Positions 36,540 through 48,443 of a stretch of 64,000 bases of DNA are shown here, one piece after another (the first letter of the stretch is position 1; every line of letters starts with the position of its first letter). The position numbers were made by a program, and so were the translations under genes. The stretch comes from Bacillus sp. ISL-51 (lineage in GTDB: Bacteria > Bacillota > Bacilli > Bacillales > Bacillaceae): the NCBI RefSeq assembly GCF_018613535.1, contig NZ_JAGGQB010000003.1, positions 1-64,000 of the forward strand, read 5' to 3'. The notes under the pieces were generated by a model. The model was not told the DNA's origin, made no database searches, and saw nothing but the letters and a program-made list of their open reading frames with translations.

Positions 36540-38870
36540 CTACTTCTTCTTTTTACGCTTTTGCTTCGGCGCGTTTTGGAAGCCGCGTTTCTTCTTCTTT
36601 TTCGGCTTTGTAAACCATTCCCCTTTTTCTTCTGATTGCGGCGGGGAAGCAGGTGTATTGCTGTTCAATACTCGTTTTCGCGCCGGTCTGCCGCGTTTTC
36701 TGCGATCGCCTGTTTCTCTCGGGCGGCGCGGGGTGCCTTTCATGCCGACGATTTCAAAGTCGATGTTTCGTTCGTCTTTATTAACGCCAACGACCTTAAC
36801 CGTAATTTCGTCTCCGATGCGGTAAACATTGCCCGTGCGCTCGCCGATCATGGCGAAGTGCTGCTCGTCAAAACGGTAATAATCATCCGTCATGAAGCTG
36901 ACATGGACAAGCCCTTCAATCGTATTCGGCAGCTCAACGAACATCCCGAAGTTGGTGACGGAGCTGATCATGCCGTCAAACTCTTCTCCGATCTTATCAA
37001 GCATATATTCCGCTTTTTTCAGATCGTCCGTTTCCCGTTCGGCATCTACGGCGCGGCGTTCCATCGTTGACGTGTGGCCAGCGATTTCCGGCAGACGTTC
37101 AGCCCACTTTTCCCGCGTTGCCTCGTCCGTCTTCCCGTTGATTAAATACGTTCTGATCAGTCTGTGAACGATTAAGTCAGGGTAGCGGCGGATCGGCGAT
37201 GTGAAGTGAGTGTAAAATTCAGTTGCCAGCCCGAAATGCCCCAGGCTTTGCGGGTCATACTTCGCCTGCTTCATAGAACGGAGCATAACCGTTGAAATGA
37301 CGGTTTCTTCCGGGCGGTCCCGCACCTCATCAAGAATGCTTTGCAATGCGCGCGGATGAATATCTCCGGCTTTTCCCTTTACGATGTAACCGAATGTCGT
37401 CACAAATTCCAAAAACTTTTGGAGCTTTTCAGCGTTCGGCTCTTCGTGAATCCGGTAAATAAACGGCACGTTCATCCAATGAAAATGCTCGGCCACCGTT
37501 TCGTTTGCGACAAGCATAAATTCTTCAATCAGCTTTTCAGCGACGGAACGCTCTCTGATCACAACGTCTTTTACGGCGCCTTCATCATCGACGAGCACTT
37601 TCGCTTCTTTAAAATCGAAGTCAACGGCCCCGCGGTTCATCCGCTTTGCCCGAAGAATTTCAGCCAGACGCTCCATGTCTTTAAACATCGGAACGAGCGG
37701 CTCGTATCTTTCTTTCAGCTCGGCATCGTCTTCGGTGAGAATCTGATTGACATCGGAATATGTCATTCTTTCCGTCGTTTTGATCACGCTTTGGAAAATC
37801 TCATGCTCTGTCACTTGCCCCTGCTGATTGATGGTCATTTCGCAGGAAAGCGTCAGGCGGTCGACTTTAGGGTTTAAAGAGCAGATGCCGTTTGACAGTC
37901 TGTGCGGAATCATCGGAATAACCCTGTCGACTAAATATACGCTTGTGCCTCTTTCCAGCGCTTCTTGATCAATCGGCGAGTTCTCTGTGACATAATGGCT
38001 GACGTCGGCAATATGGACACCGAGTTTGTAACTGCCGTTATCAAGCTTTGTCACGGTGACGGCGTCATCCAAATCCTTCGCATCCGCGCCGTCGATGGTG
38101 ACGATCACTTGATCACGCAAATCACGGCGGTCTTTTATGTCCTTTTCATCAATGGTATCCGGCGTATTTGTTGCCTGCTCCATCGCTTCAGCCGGAAAAT
38201 CTCCCGGCAGGCCGTGCTTATGGATAATTGATAAAATATCAATGCCCGGATCATTTTTATGTCCGAGAATCTCAACGATTTCTCCCTCGGCATTCATGCG
38301 GCCTTCCGGATAGCTTGTCAGCTTCACCACGACTTTATGGCCTTCCGCCGCGCCGTTTTTGGCGTGTTTCGGGATAAAGATATCGCTCGTGATTTTTTTA
38401 TCATCCGGGATGACAAAGCCGAAGCTTTTTGTTTCTGTGTATGTGCCGACGACACGGTCAATGCTTCTTTCTAAAATGCGGATGACCGTTCCTTCCTGTC
38501 TCGAACCGCTTGACTGAGAATTCAGCCGCACCATGACAATATCGCCGTTCATGGCCGTATTCAGCTCAGTCGGAGGAATAAACACGTCGCTTAACGCGGT
38601 ATCCTCCGGCAGCAGAAAAGCAAAGCCCTTCGCATGCGCCGAAATTTTTCCTTTTATTAAATTCATCTTTTCCGGAAGCCCGTAGCGGTTGCTCCGCGTG
38701 CGCACGATTTGGCCTGTCTCCTCGAGCGCCACTAAAGCTTTCACCAGCTCTTTAAATTCCTCCGCTTCCGTAATATTCATCATCTCCTCAAGCTCTTGAA
38801 CGGTAAGTGGCTTGTACGCCTCTTCCTTCATGAACGAGAGAAGGCGGTCCATAAACGTTTCTTTTTCCAT
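36540..38870 (-). CDS. rnr: Ribonuclease R
   Basis: This 776-residue 3'-5' exoribonuclease degrades structured RNA and tmRNA-tagged messages. Domains in order: winged-helix N-terminus, two cold-shock domains (about 65-230), RNB catalytic domain with the metal-binding aspartates in [17 protein letters not shown]1 domain ([18 protein letters not shown]), and a Lys-rich tail ending KKKKKK-like. Start ATG follows GAGGTCGG. It lies 18 bp after est and upstream of smpB and ssrA. Confidence 0.95.
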   Translation of the reverse strand: MEKETFMDRLLSFMKEEAYKPLTVQELEEMMNITEAEEFKELVKALVALEETGQIVRTRSNRYGLPEKMNLIKGKISAHAKGFAFLLPEDTALSDVFIPPTELNTAMNGDIVMVRLNSQSSGSRQEGTVIRILERSIDRVVGTYTETKSFGFVIPDDKKITSDIFIPKHAKNGAAEGHKVVVKLTSYPEGRMNAEGEIVEILGHKNDPGIDILSIIHKHGLPGDFPAEAMEQATNTPDTIDEKDIKDRRDLRDQVIVTIDGADAKDLDDAVTVTKLDNGSYKLGVHIADVSHYVTENSPIDQEALERGTSVYLVDRVIPMIPHRLSNGICSLNPKVDRLTLSCEMTINQQGQVTEHEIFQSVIKTTERMTYSDVNQILTEDDAELKERYEPLVPMFKDMERLAEILRAKRMNRGAVDFDFKEAKVLVDDEGAVKDVVIRERSVAEKLIEEFMLVANETVAEHFHWMNVPFIYRIHEEPNAEKLQKFLEFVTTFGYIVKGKAGDIHPRALQSILDEVRDRPEETVISTVMLRSMKQAKYDPQSLGHFGLATEFYTHFTSPIRRYPDLIVHRLIRTYLINGKTDEATREKWAERLPEIAGHTSTMERRAVDAERETDDLKKAEYMLDKIGEEFDGMISSVTNFGMFVELPNTIEGLVHVSFMTDDYYRFDEQHFAMIGERTGNVYRIGDEITVKVVGVNKDERNIDFEIVGMKGTPRRPRETGDRRKRGRPARKRVLNSNTPASPPQSEEKGEWFTKPKKKKKRGFQNAPKQKRKKKK

Positions 38871-38888
38871 TATCCGACCTCCTGTTTG

Positions 38889-39629
38889 TTACCAATCGAG
38901 TTTCTCTAAAAATTCGTACACATCCTGATGAACGAGATCACGTTCTTTATCCAGCGTAATGACATGTCCGGATTCTTCGTACCATTTCAGCTGTTTATCG
39001 TCCGTTTCTACCTCGTTATAAATGATGTTTGCACTTTCTGTATTAATCATATGGTCATGCCGGGCCTGAACCACAAATGTCGGGGAATAGATCATGTCGA
39101 CGTTTTGGCGCACATCGGCAATCAGCTTTTGCAGAGATTTCAGGGTGTTCATCGGCGTTTTTTCAAACTCCTTCATTTCCTTTTCAATCTGCTCCGGCTG
39201 TTTTCCTTCGAATTTTTTATAATTGCGCGCGTAGGAAAGAACTCCCTCGTACATAACCTCTTCGCTTTTTATGTGCATCGGCGCACACATAGGAACAATT
39301 CCCTTTATGGGTACAGTGTAACCCAATTTCAATGAAAAAACCCCGCCGAGTGACAGTCCGCAGGCCGCGATGTTTTCATAGCCTTCAGATTTTAAATACT
39401 CATAACCGTCCATAACGTCTTTCCACCAATCGTGAGGCCCTGTATGGACCAGCTCTTCCGGCGGAACGCCGTGCCCTTTATATTGAGGCGCGTGGCAAGT
39501 ATAGCCGCGCTCATTTAAATAACGTCCGAGCATTCTGACATCTGCGGTATTTCCGGTAAATCCGTGCAGCAGAAGAACCGCTTTGTCTCCGCCTTTAAAT
39601 GTAAATGGTTTTGGTGTTACGATTTTCAT
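38889..39629 (-). CDS. est: Carboxylesterase Est (YvaK, Est30-type)
   Basis: This 246-residue monomeric alpha/beta hydrolase has the oxyanion segment LLLHGFTG, nucleophile Ser93 in GLSLGG, the acid in [11 protein letters not shown] and the catalytic His in [10 protein letters not shown]. It hydrolyses short to medium acyl esters. The ribosome-binding site is AAAAGGGG. It is probably co-transcribed with rnr. Confidence 0.92.
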   Translation of the reverse strand: MKIVTPKPFTFKGGDKAVLLLHGFTGNTADVRMLGRYLNERGYTCHAPQYKGHGVPPEELVHTGPHDWWKDVMDGYEYLKSEGYENIAACGLSLGGVFSLKLGYTVPIKGIVPMCAPMHIKSEEVMYEGVLSYARNYKKFEGKQPEQIEKEMKEFEKTPMNTLKSLQKLIADVRQNVDMIYSPTFVVQARHDHMINTESANIIYNEVETDDKQLKWYEESGHVITLDKERDLVHQDVYEFLEKLDW

Positions 39630-39703
39630 GCTTATAACCCCTTTTTTTGCACATTCAATTTAGTTTTCCACAGTTTGCCGAGAAACAAACACCGTCCCTC
39701 AAC

Positions 39704-39734
39704 AAGAAAAAGGCCTGATATTAAATCAGACCTT
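39704..39734 (-). terminator. secG terminator
   Basis: AAGG-CTGAT and ATCAG-CCTT pair and are followed on the - strand by TTTTTC. Confidence 0.75.
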
Positions 39735-39748
39735 ATACAAACATTGCC

Positions 39749-39979
39749 TTATACGACATACGCTAGCGAAATCGTTAAAACGAAAAACAAGACTGCCAGC
39801 ACAACGGTTGTGCGGTGAAGAATCAGATCAAGGCCTCTTGCTTTTTGTTTTCCGAAAAGCTGCTCCGCCCCGCCTGAAATCGCACCCGATAAACCGGCGC
39901 TTTTGCTGGACTGAAGCAATACGACAATAATAAGTGCAATACTGACGATAACCAATAAGGTAATCAAAAATGTGTGCAT
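39749..39979 (-). CDS. secG: Preprotein translocase subunit SecG
   Basis: This 76-residue small membrane subunit of SecYEG has two transmembrane helices joined by the conserved [29 protein letters not shown] loop (several shorter blocks are diagnostic, e.g. GGAEQLFG). It starts at ATG 39979 after GGAGGTG; three upstream codons of the frame overlap the site. The length equals B. subtilis SecG. Confidence 0.95.
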   Translation of the reverse strand: MHTFLITLLVIVSIALIIVVLLQSSKSAGLSGAISGGAEQLFGKQKARGLDLILHRTTVVLAVLFFVLTISLAYVV

Positions 39980-40103
39980 CCCATACACCTCCAGACTGAC
40001 TGGCCTACATTACTTCTATTTTACATGAAAAGCATTGGCATGTCACGCCGTATCAATACAGAGCACATCAGAAAAACAGAACTAAAAATGGTTTCTTTCG
40101 TTG

Positions 40104-40334
40104 TTATTGACTTTTGTCAACAAAGTCGTAGTAAAAAAGGTCCTCAAATTTCATATCAAAATAATACAGCATCTTTCCGATGACCAGCTGGCCCGGCCTT
40201 CTCTCTCCATTCAGTACGCGGCTCAGTGTGGCGGGGGATATTCCGATCTCCAGGGCGAGCTGGTTTAACGAGTAGTCGTTATTGACCATATATTGCAGCA
40301 CATAATCTCTTCTGATCTGTATCTTTTCGACCAC
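40104..40334 (-). CDS. yvzC: Small XRE-family regulator YvzC
   Basis: This 76-residue protein consists mostly of one Cro/CI-type HTH (YSLNQLALEIGISPATLSRVLNG). I use GTG 40334, preceded by GGAAGGTG; another GTG three codons earlier overlaps it. The same gene sits between secG and rghR in B. subtilis. Target genes are unknown. Confidence 0.82.
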   Translation of the reverse strand: MVEKIQIRRDYVLQYMVNNDYSLNQLALEIGISPATLSRVLNGERRPGQLVIGKMLYYFDMKFEDLFYYDFVDKSQ

Positions 40335-40379
40335 TTTCTTCACCTTCCGTTCTGTAAAGTACTTTCTGTCTTACTACAT

Positions 40380-40408
40380 AAGATACGGGTTTTGTTAACT
40401 TTTGTCAA
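40380..40408 (-). promoter_or_regulatory. yvzC promoter
   Basis: On the - strand TTGACA (40408-40403) and TATCTT (40385-40380) are separated by 17 bp. Confidence 0.7.
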
Positions 40409-40485
40409 TACTTTTCCAGTCCGGCTATTCCCTTTAGTCAACGAACATACTAGAATAGAGGTAGCGTTCGGGAGGGGGAGAGACT

Positions 40486-40893
40486 GTGGAAAGCTTCGGT
40501 AAACAATTACGGACACTGCGGGAAAAACGAAAAATGACAGTGAACCAGCTGGCAACGTATTCAGGCGTCAGTGCAGCCGGAATCTCACGGATTGAAAACG
40601 GCAAACGCGGGGTGCCGAAACCGGCAACCATCAAAAAGCTTGCAGAAGCGTTAAAAATCCCTTACGAGGAACTCATGAAAAAAGCCGGGTACATTGAGAC
40701 CGTTCAGGAAACGAGAGCTTCATACGGCACGAACTGCAAATTGATTGAAAAAGCGGAAACATATCAGCTGAACGATTTATCCCTTTTGGAGCACGAGAAC
40801 TGGCAGTATCTGTCGAAGGAAGATTTAGTCCTGCTTGATAAATATTTCTCGTTCTTATCGGCTGAAGCCAAAAAAAGAACGAATGAAGAATAA
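40486..40893 (+). CDS. rghRA: XRE-family regulator RghR (YvaN)
   Basis: This 135-residue repressor has an N-terminal HTH (about 6-60; MTVNQLATYSGVSAAGISRIENGKRGVPKP) and a C-terminal domain ending LLDKYFSFLSAEAKKR. In B. subtilis RghR represses rapG, rapH and rapD, phosphatase/anti-activator genes of the competence and degradative-enzyme circuits. It starts at GTG after GGGAGGGGGAG. The next gene is a close paralog. Confidence 0.88.
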   Translation: MESFGKQLRTLREKRKMTVNQLATYSGVSAAGISRIENGKRGVPKPATIKKLAEALKIPYEELMKKAGYIETVQETRASYGTNCKLIEKAETYQLNDLSLLEHENWQYLSKEDLVLLDKYFSFLSAEAKKRTNEE

Positions 40894-40920
40894 TGAATCT
40901 GCACTTGCGAGGCGATCAAA

Positions 40921-41352
40921 TTGAGCACATTCGGAAAGCAATTAAGAGAGCTGCGCCGCGCCCGAAAACTAACGGTCAATCAGCTTGCCGTCTATTCCGG
41001 CGTCAGCTCGGCTACCATTTCCAGAATTGAAAATGGGCAACGCGGCATTCCCAAGCCCGCCACCATCAAAAAATTGGCGGACACATTGAAAGTCCCGTAT
41101 GAGGATTTGATGGCAAGAGCCGGACACATTAAGGCATTTCAGGAGGAAATCCGTGAAGCCTCTGAAAGCTATCAATCCATTTACACCATCTACCAGACAG
41201 CCGTTGCCAAAGGCGCGGAGCATCTTCCGCTGTTTGACAGCAAAAAATGGCAGCACTTCACAAAAGAAGATATTGAAAGCGTCAGTAAATACTTTGATTT
41301 TATCGCAGCTGAAGCGAAAAAACGTTCCTCCACTTCCTCATCATCTTCCTGA
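40921..41352 (+). CDS. rghRB: XRE-family regulator RghR paralog (YvaO)
   Basis: This 143-residue protein has the same layout as its upstream neighbour, near-identical in the HTH (LTVNQLAVYSGVSSATISRIENGQRGIPKP) and with the shared tail FDFIAAEAKKRSS. It starts at TTG 27 bp after the first gene, so the two form a tandem duplication in one transcript. The C-terminal halves diverge, suggesting different effectors or partners with related operators. Confidence 0.85.
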   Translation: MSTFGKQLRELRRARKLTVNQLAVYSGVSSATISRIENGQRGIPKPATIKKLADTLKVPYEDLMARAGHIKAFQEEIREASESYQSIYTIYQTAVAKGAEHLPLFDSKKWQHFTKEDIESVSKYFDFIAAEAKKRSSTSSSSS

Positions 41353-41433
41353 TCCACTCCCCAACATAACAAGCGGCAGACGTACGTTCCCTCTGATTTT
41401 GCGGTATAATAGCAAAAGACGAGGTGAAAAAGC

Positions 41434-41751
41434 ATGAAGCAATCAGAAATGTGTCCCAGATTTGAAAAGGCAGTCGACATCTTGAGTAAACGCTGGGTCG
41501 CTCTTATCGTCTTTCAGCTATTGAACGGGCAGCAGCGATTCAGCGAAATTGAAGCGGCGCTGCCGAATTTAAGCGGCAGAGTTCTGTCAGAACGGCTGAA
41601 AGAACTTGAAACAGAAGGTGTGATCAAACGGGAAGTCATTCCGGAAACGCCTGTCCGCATTGAGTACTCTTTAACGGATAAAGGCTGTGCGTTAGCTCCC
41701 ATTTTAGAGGAGATTTCCAAATGGTCTTCAGAATGGATAGATCCTTCCTAA
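41434..41751 (+). CDS. catR: HxlR/DUF24-family redox repressor CatR (YvaP)
   Basis: This 105-residue winged-helix protein has the single N-terminal cysteine (MCPRFEKA) characteristic of the YodB/CatR thiol-stress sensors. The HTH is in LSGRVLSERLKELETEGVIKRE. In B. subtilis CatR represses catDE and responds to quinones and diamide via this cysteine. The ribosome-binding site is GAGGTG and a TATAAT lies at 41405-41410. Confidence 0.85.
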   Translation: MKQSEMCPRFEKAVDILSKRWVALIVFQLLNGQQRFSEIEAALPNLSGRVLSERLKELETEGVIKREVIPETPVRIEYSLTDKGCALAPILEEISKWSSEWIDPS

Positions 41752-41767
41752 TAAACTCTCCCGCCAT

Positions 41768-41806
41768 AAACGGCTGATCTCAAAACGGGCAGCCGTTTTT
41801 TATTTT
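41768..41806 (+). terminator. catR terminator
   Basis: AAACGGCTG and CAGCCGTTT with a following TTTTTATTTTA tract. Confidence 0.85.
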
Positions 41807-41814
41807 ACTTTTTT

Positions 41815-41843
41815 TAAAGAAAATTCAAATCAAAAGCCGATAT
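41815..41843 (+). promoter_or_regulatory. SigD-like promoter of yvaQ
   Basis: GCCGATAT (41836-41843) matches the sigma-D -10 GCCGATAA at seven of eight positions. TAAA (41815-41818) lies upstream, with a slightly long 17-bp spacer. Confidence 0.6.
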
Positions 41844-41878
41844 AAACAATATTGACACCACTTTAAAGGAGATTTGAT

Positions 41879-43579
41879 ATGCGGCTAACGATTTCACGAA
41901 AATTCACCCTTGTCTTTGCCACACTGATTGTTATTATGATGCTCACCGCAGGACTCGGGGCGCTTAATATGCAGTTTTTGATCCGGGAGACAAACGACAT
42001 GAACACAAAATGGATTGATGGCATTAAACAGATTACAACGGTAGATTATTTTACGGAGCACCTCTCCTCTCAAGAAAAAGAGTATTTAATTAACAAAGAT
42101 AAAACGAAATTGGAGACGATCCGCGAGGCAATGGATCAGAGCTTGAATGAGATTGACAAAAGACTCGCCGATTATAAAAAAACAATCTCAAGCGCGAAAG
42201 AACAAAAAATTTATGAGACGCTCTCAAGCGAGATCGCGGATTATAAAAACGTCCACTCGCAAATTGTGGAAAGCGGAAAAAGCGATAATACAGATCTGGC
42301 AAGAGGGCTGCTCGTCCAATCCGAAACAAAGTTTGACGCCATGAAAGATCATATTAACGAGCTGGTCGATTTAAACAAAGAAGGCAGCAATAAAGCGGTT
42401 GATGAATCCGAACAGATTTACCGCAAAGGCATCACGTTTACGTTTCTGCTGCTCATCGCCGCTGTCCTTATCAGCGTCTTCATCTGGATCTATATCAATC
42501 GGAAAATCGTCAAACCGATCATCCGCATGAAGGAATCTGCCGACGAGATTGCGGGAGGAAATCTCTCAAATGATCTTGAAGCGCTCAATGCGAAAGATGA
42601 ACTCGGCGATCTGAACGGCGCGCTTCAGCAGATGGTCAGAAATTTAAGAGACATTGTCGGCTATTCGAAAGGGATTTCTCAGCATGTTCTTTCTTCTTCA
42701 CAAATGTTAACGTCGGCGACGAACGAAACAAGGTCCGGCAGCCAAACCATTACCGAAACGATGAACGAAATGGCGGAAGGATCAGAACAGCAGGCGCAAG
42801 ACGCCGTCACGATTTCCGAAACGATGAATGATTTCACAGACCGGATAGATAAAACGTATTCCCACGGCATGGCCATCAGCGGCACATCACAGAACGTGCT
42901 GGAGCTGGCCGTGAGCGGAAATGAAAATATGGATTCTTCGTTAAAGCAGATGGAATCCATCCACAGCATCGTGGAGCAATCCGTTCAAAAAGTACGGACG
43001 CTTGAACAGCACTCCAAAGACATTAACAAACTCGTCCTCGTTATTAACGGCATTGCCGAACAGACGAATCTGCTGTCTTTAAATGCCGCAATTGAAGCTG
43101 CGCGTGCCGGAGAAAGCGGCAAAGGCTTCGCAGTCGTAGCTGAAGAAGTCAGAAAGCTCGCCGACGGCGTCAGAGGCTCCGTCCAGGATATTACGAGAAT
43201 TGTCGGCGGCACCCAGCAGGAAATCAGCGCCGTCATTCACTATTTAGAAAGCAGCTTTACAGAAGTAGAAAAAGGGAAAGCGAACCTCACAGACACCGGC
43301 AGCACGATGCAGCATATTAAACGGTCAATGACGGACATGGCTGCAAGCATCGAAGAGGTCACGGGCGGTTTGAAGAGGTTAACTGAACAATCGGCCACAA
43401 TCAGCCAATCGATCGAAAATATCGCCTCTGTATCCGAAGAATCAGCGGCAGGCATTGAAGAAACATTCTCGATCACAGAACAGTCAGCCCATTCCATGGA
43501 TCAAGTATTATCAAAAGCCGAGGAGCTGGAAGACTTGGCACACCAGCTGAACGAACGGTTGGCGCAATTTGCGATTTAA
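41879..43579 (+). CDS. yvaQ: Methyl-accepting chemotaxis protein YvaQ
   Basis: This 566-residue membrane chemoreceptor has TM1 (about 10-32), a helical extracellular sensor (about 35-185), TM2 (about 188-212), a HAMP domain (about 212-265) and a long signalling coiled coil. The conserved hairpin tip reads [19 protein letters not shown], where CheA/CheW bind. Methylation-type Glu/Gln pairs flank it. It starts after AAAGGAG. The ligand is unknown. A SigD-like promoter fits co-regulation with motility. Confidence 0.92.
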   Translation: MRLTISRKFTLVFATLIVIMMLTAGLGALNMQFLIRETNDMNTKWIDGIKQITTVDYFTEHLSSQEKEYLINKDKTKLETIREAMDQSLNEIDKRLADYKKTISSAKEQKIYETLSSEIADYKNVHSQIVESGKSDNTDLARGLLVQSETKFDAMKDHINELVDLNKEGSNKAVDESEQIYRKGITFTFLLLIAAVLISVFIWIYINRKIVKPIIRMKESADEIAGGNLSNDLEALNAKDELGDLNGALQQMVRNLRDIVGYSKGISQHVLSSSQMLTSATNETRSGSQTITETMNEMAEGSEQQAQDAVTISETMNDFTDRIDKTYSHGMAISGTSQNVLELAVSGNENMDSSLKQMESIHSIVEQSVQKVRTLEQHSKDINKLVLVINGIAEQTNLLSLNAAIEAARAGESGKGFAVVAEEVRKLADGVRGSVQDITRIVGGTQQEISAVIHYLESSFTEVEKGKANLTDTGSTMQHIKRSMTDMAASIEEVTGGLKRLTEQSATISQSIENIASVSEESAAGIEETFSITEQSAHSMDQVLSKAEELEDLAHQLNERLAQFAI

Positions 43580-43585
43580 GCTAAA

Positions 43586-43619
43586 AAACAAGCCCTCATA
43601 TTTGAAGGGCTTGTTTTTG
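43586..43619. terminator. Bidirectional terminator yvaQ/kinase remnant
   Basis: AACAAGCCCT and AGGGCTTGTT with A and T tracts on both sides. Confidence 0.85.
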
Positions 43620-44177
43620 TTTGACGGTTTCCAGCGGAATACAAATTTCTGCCCGGGCGCCTCCCGTCTCTTTATTTTCGAGCTTCAATTCACCGTGATG
43701 AAGGTTGACGACATTATGGGCAAACGTAAGCCCCATGCCGTGATGCCCCGCTGAATGTCTGCTTTTGTCCTCTGTGTAAAAAAGCTGTGTTTCTTTTTTC
43801 AGCGCTTCGGGTGAAAAACCCCTGCCGCTGTCTGATACAGCAATGCTGAGAAACGTATCGGCGCACACTGTTTCCACACAGATTTCTCCGCCTTCGGGCG
43901 TATAGTCAACAGCATTGGAAACGATGTTCATGATTGCCCTGTGAAGCAGATGCTTGTCCATTGCCGCTGCTATTCCGTCAGAGTCCCGTTCGCTGAAAAC
44001 GAGATTAATCCGTTTCGGCCCCATCAGCGCCGCTGCATCACGATGAACATGTTTGATCCACTCTTTAACGCCGGTATATTCCAAATGAACAGAGACGGCT
44101 TCCTCTGTTTTTGACAGTTGGATTAATTGCCCGACATACTGCTCGTGAGGTGCTCCGCCTGCATGTACTGAATCATT
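43596..44177 (-). pseudogene. Histidine kinase C-terminal remnant
   Basis: Only the end of the dimerisation region (HEQYVGQLIQLSKTEE) and the HATPase domain remain (NIVSNAVDYTPEGG, DSGRGFSP, HHGMGLTFAHNVV). There is no sensor domain, membrane helix or H-box histidine motif. The frame opens just after the old stop of the ABC ATPase gene, so an internal deletion has joined the ATPase 3' end to the middle of the kinase gene. The family resembles kinases of lantibiotic-immunity clusters. Confidence 0.8.
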
Positions 44178-44884
44178 TCACAGCCCCCGCTTTCTCCCTG
44201 CCTGACTTCACAACATCCAAAAACAGCTGCTCCAAATCGTTTTCCCGGCTGATTTCTCCTATAACCTAAAATGCCGTCACTGATGATTCCGATATGGCCG
44301 GCGATCTGCTCGACCTCTGATAAAAGGTGGCTTGATAAAATAACTGTCATTCCCTGCTTCGGAAGGGACCGGATAAACTCCCGCAAATCCTGGATGCCCA
44401 TCGGGTCTAATCCGTTGGTCGGCTCGTCAAGAATTAACAGTGACGGGCGGTTTAATAAAGCCAAAGCGATGCCGAGCCGCTGTTTCATCCCCATTGAAAA
44501 TTGCCCTGTGCGCTTCTTTCCGGTACCCGTTAAATCCGTAATTTCCAACACTTCAGCAATCCTTGAATCAGGAAGCCCCAGCATTGTACAGCGGACTTTC
44601 AAATTCTCGACTGCCGTTAAGTTGTTGTAAAGCGGCGGCGATTCAATCAGTGAACCGATGTTTTTCAAATCTTCCCGCTTCCATTTATGGCCGTCGAATA
44701 AGACATCGCCGGATGTTTGCTTCAGCATGCCCGTCAAAATTTTAAGCGTCGTTGATTTTCCGGCGCCGTTCGGACCGAGAAGCCCGTAAATGCTGTTTCG
44801 TTTGACCTGCAGCGATACATCAGCCACAGCTTGGTGTTTTCCGAATGTTTTTTGTAACTGTCTGGTTTCTATGATGTTACTCAT
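44123..44884 (-). CDS. Lantibiotic-immunity-type ABC ATPase, frameshifted near the C-terminus
   Basis: This is a LanF/BcrA-type ATPase with Walker A GPNGAGKS, signature FSMGMKQR, Walker B LLILDEPTNGLDP and H-loop LSSHLLSEVE all intact in residues 1-205. After ISDGILGYR the frame is wrong. Shifting one frame at 44258-44264 gives GEISRENDLEQLFLDVVKSG and a stop at 44173-44175, the family C-terminus. The annotated frame instead runs into the kinase remnant. No permease partner genes remain nearby, so the protein is probably useless even if stable. The opuB terminator lies just upstream. Confidence 0.8.
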   Translation of the reverse strand: MSNIIETRQLQKTFGKHQAVADVSLQVKRNSIYGLLGPNGAGKSTTLKILTGMLKQTSGDVLFDGHKWKREDLKNIGSLIESPPLYNNLTAVENLKVRCTMLGLPDSRIAEVLEITDLTGTGKKRTGQFSMGMKQRLGIALALLNRPSLLILDEPTNGLDPMGIQDLREFIRSLPKQGMTVILSSHLLSEVEQIAGHIGIISDGILGYRRNQPGKRFGAAVFGCCEVRQGESGGCEMIQYMQAEHLTSSMSGN

Positions 44885-44951
44885 ATGATTACCCCTCTGC
44901 TTTGTTTTTGATATAAATGACTTTACGGCAGAGTTATCAAAATTTAATCAA

Positions 44952-44987
44952 GAAATGAAAAAAGCATTCTTCCGCAGGAAGAATGCT
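44952..44987 (-). terminator. opuB terminator
   Basis: AGCATTCTTCC and GGAAGAATGCT form a perfect stem followed by TTTTTTC on the - strand. Confidence 0.9.
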
Positions 44988-44993
44988 GATTGC

Positions 44994-45677
44994 TTAAGAT
45001 GCAGACCGTACAAGTCTGAACGGTTTTCTTTTCTTTTTCTTCACCGGACTGAGAGCCCGTTCAAGCCAAGCCATGAACAGATCTGCCGCCACTGCCATCA
45101 GCGCGGTCGGGATGGCGCCAGCTAAAATGATGGCGGTTCCGTTTGTGGCGTTTGAGCCTCTGACAATCATGTCGCCAAGCCCGCCGGCGCCGACGAATGT
45201 GCCGATCGCCGTGATGCCGATGGCAATAACGAGCGCCGTTCGAAGGCCCGCCATGATGACAGAAAGTGCGAGCGGCAGCTCCACCATGCGCAGCACTTGA
45301 TATTTCGTCATCCCCATTGCTTTTCCCGACTCCAAGTAGGCGTGTTCGATGCTGACGATCCCCGTGTACGTGTTCCGGAGAATCGGCAGGAGTGAGTATA
45401 AAAACAAGGCCGTAATGACTGTATTGGCGCCGAGTCCCATCACAAGCATCAGGACGGCGAGCATCGCAAGCGCCGGCACGGTTTGAATGACATTCGTCAC
45501 CGCAAACACCCAGCCGGAAAGACGCCGATACCGGGCGATGACAATTCCGGCCGGAATGGCGGCAGCGGCGGCAAATATGACACCGTACGCCGACGTAAGA
45601 AAATGGCGCCAGCACTCATACAGGACATAGCTGCCGTTTTGAGAATAATACGTGAAAAGTTCTTTCAGCGTGTCCAT
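44994..45677 (-). CDS. opuBD: Choline ABC transporter permease OpuBD
   Basis: This 227-residue permease has five or six transmembrane helices and the EAA-type loop ESGKAMGMTKYQVLRMVELP. It is the second permease of the choline-specific OpuB uptake system that feeds glycine-betaine synthesis under osmotic stress. The tail is Lys/Arg-rich. It is nearly identical to opuCD over most of its length. Last gene of the operon. Confidence 0.93.
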   Translation of the reverse strand: MDTLKELFTYYSQNGSYVLYECWRHFLTSAYGVIFAAAAAIPAGIVIARYRRLSGWVFAVTNVIQTVPALAMLAVLMLVMGLGANTVITALFLYSLLPILRNTYTGIVSIEHAYLESGKAMGMTKYQVLRMVELPLALSVIMAGLRTALVIAIGITAIGTFVGAGGLGDMIVRGSNATNGTAIILAGAIPTALMAVAADLFMAWLERALSPVKKKKRKPFRLVRSAS

Positions 45678-45694
45678 CCGGCATCCCCTTTCCG

Positions 45695-47280
<1,586 letters not shown>

Positions 47281-47297
47281 ACGTCAATTCCGCCTCC

Positions 47298-48443
47298 TCA
47301 TGACATCACCGCAAGCTGGTTTTCTTCTCCCCAGATGGAATCGTAAACGATGTCAACAAGGCTCGCCCTTGTCACAATTCCCGTTAAACAGCCGGCTTCA
47401 TCGATGACAGGTACATATTTCATGCCCCGTTTTAAAATTTTATGGACGGCATCGCGCAGCAGGGTGCTGCTTAATACTGTATAAATGTCCCGCTCAAGCA
47501 CTTCGGCAACGAGCGTCGCTTTTTTACGTTCACGGTCGATCATTTCCACATCGACGTAACCTTGCAGGACGTTCTGCTGATCAACGACGAGCAGCGAATC
47601 CACACGCTCGGCGCGCATCACCTGAATGGCTTCGGACAGCGTTTTCTCAGCCGTTATCGTGACAGGCTGGGTGTTCATGATCTGATCCACCCGCTCTACA
47701 TCAGGGCTGGATGACTGGATCAGCCGTTCCTTGCCGATAAATTCCTCGACAAACTCGTTCGCCGGATACCTGAGGATCTCTTCGGGGGTTCCGACTTGGA
47801 CGATTTCTCCCGCTTTTAAAATGACGATCCGGTCCGCCAGCTTGATAGCTTCGTCCATATCATGGGTAACAAATACGATGGTTTTATGTAAGGTTTTCTG
47901 CAGTTTTTTAAATTCTTCCTGAAGGGAATCTCTCGTAATCGGGTCAAGCGCCCCGAACGGTTCATCCATTAAGATAAGCGGCGGCTCCGCGGCAAGTGCC
48001 CGTAATACACCTATTCGCTGCTGCTGTCCTCCGCTTAATTCATGAGGGTAACGGTCTAAATATTCAGGCCCCATATCCACCAGCTTTAAAAGCTCCCGCG
48101 CCCGTTCTTTCCGTTTTTCATCAGGCTGCTTTAAAAGCTTCGGCACGAGAGAAATGTTTTGCTGAATGGTCATATGCGGAAACAGCCCGATCTGCTGGAT
48201 GACATAGCCGATGCTTCTTCTGAGCGCCACCGGGTCCTGTTCCATAATGTTTTTGCCTTCTATGCAAATCTTGCCTTCTGACGGCTCAATCAATCGGTTG
48301 ATCATCTTCATGGTCGTCGTTTTCCCGCAGCCGCTCGGCCCGATAAAACAAATAAATTCGCCTTTAGCGATGTTCAAATTGATGCTGCTGACGGCTTTTT
48401 TTCCGCCTTTATACGTTTTCGAGACATTTTCTAATGTCAGCAA
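47298..48443 (-). CDS. opuBA: Choline ABC transporter ATPase OpuBA
   Basis: This 381-residue ABC ATPase has Walker A GPSGCGKT, signature LSGGQQQR, Walker [14 protein letters not shown] and two C-terminal CBS domains (about 255-370) that sense ionic strength or nucleotides in this family. It starts at TTG 48443 behind GGAGGTG. First gene of opuB, driven from the yvaV intergenic region. Confidence 0.93.
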   Translation of the reverse strand: MLTLENVSKTYKGGKKAVSSINLNIAKGEFICFIGPSGCGKTTTMKMINRLIEPSEGKICIEGKNIMEQDPVALRRSIGYVIQQIGLFPHMTIQQNISLVPKLLKQPDEKRKERARELLKLVDMGPEYLDRYPHELSGGQQQRIGVLRALAAEPPLILMDEPFGALDPITRDSLQEEFKKLQKTLHKTIVFVTHDMDEAIKLADRIVILKAGEIVQVGTPEEILRYPANEFVEEFIGKERLIQSSSPDVERVDQIMNTQPVTITAEKTLSEAIQVMRAERVDSLLVVDQQNVLQGYVDVEMIDRERKKATLVAEVLERDIYTVLSSTLLRDAVHKILKRGMKYVPVIDEAGCLTGIVTRASLVDIVYDSIWGEENQLAVMS

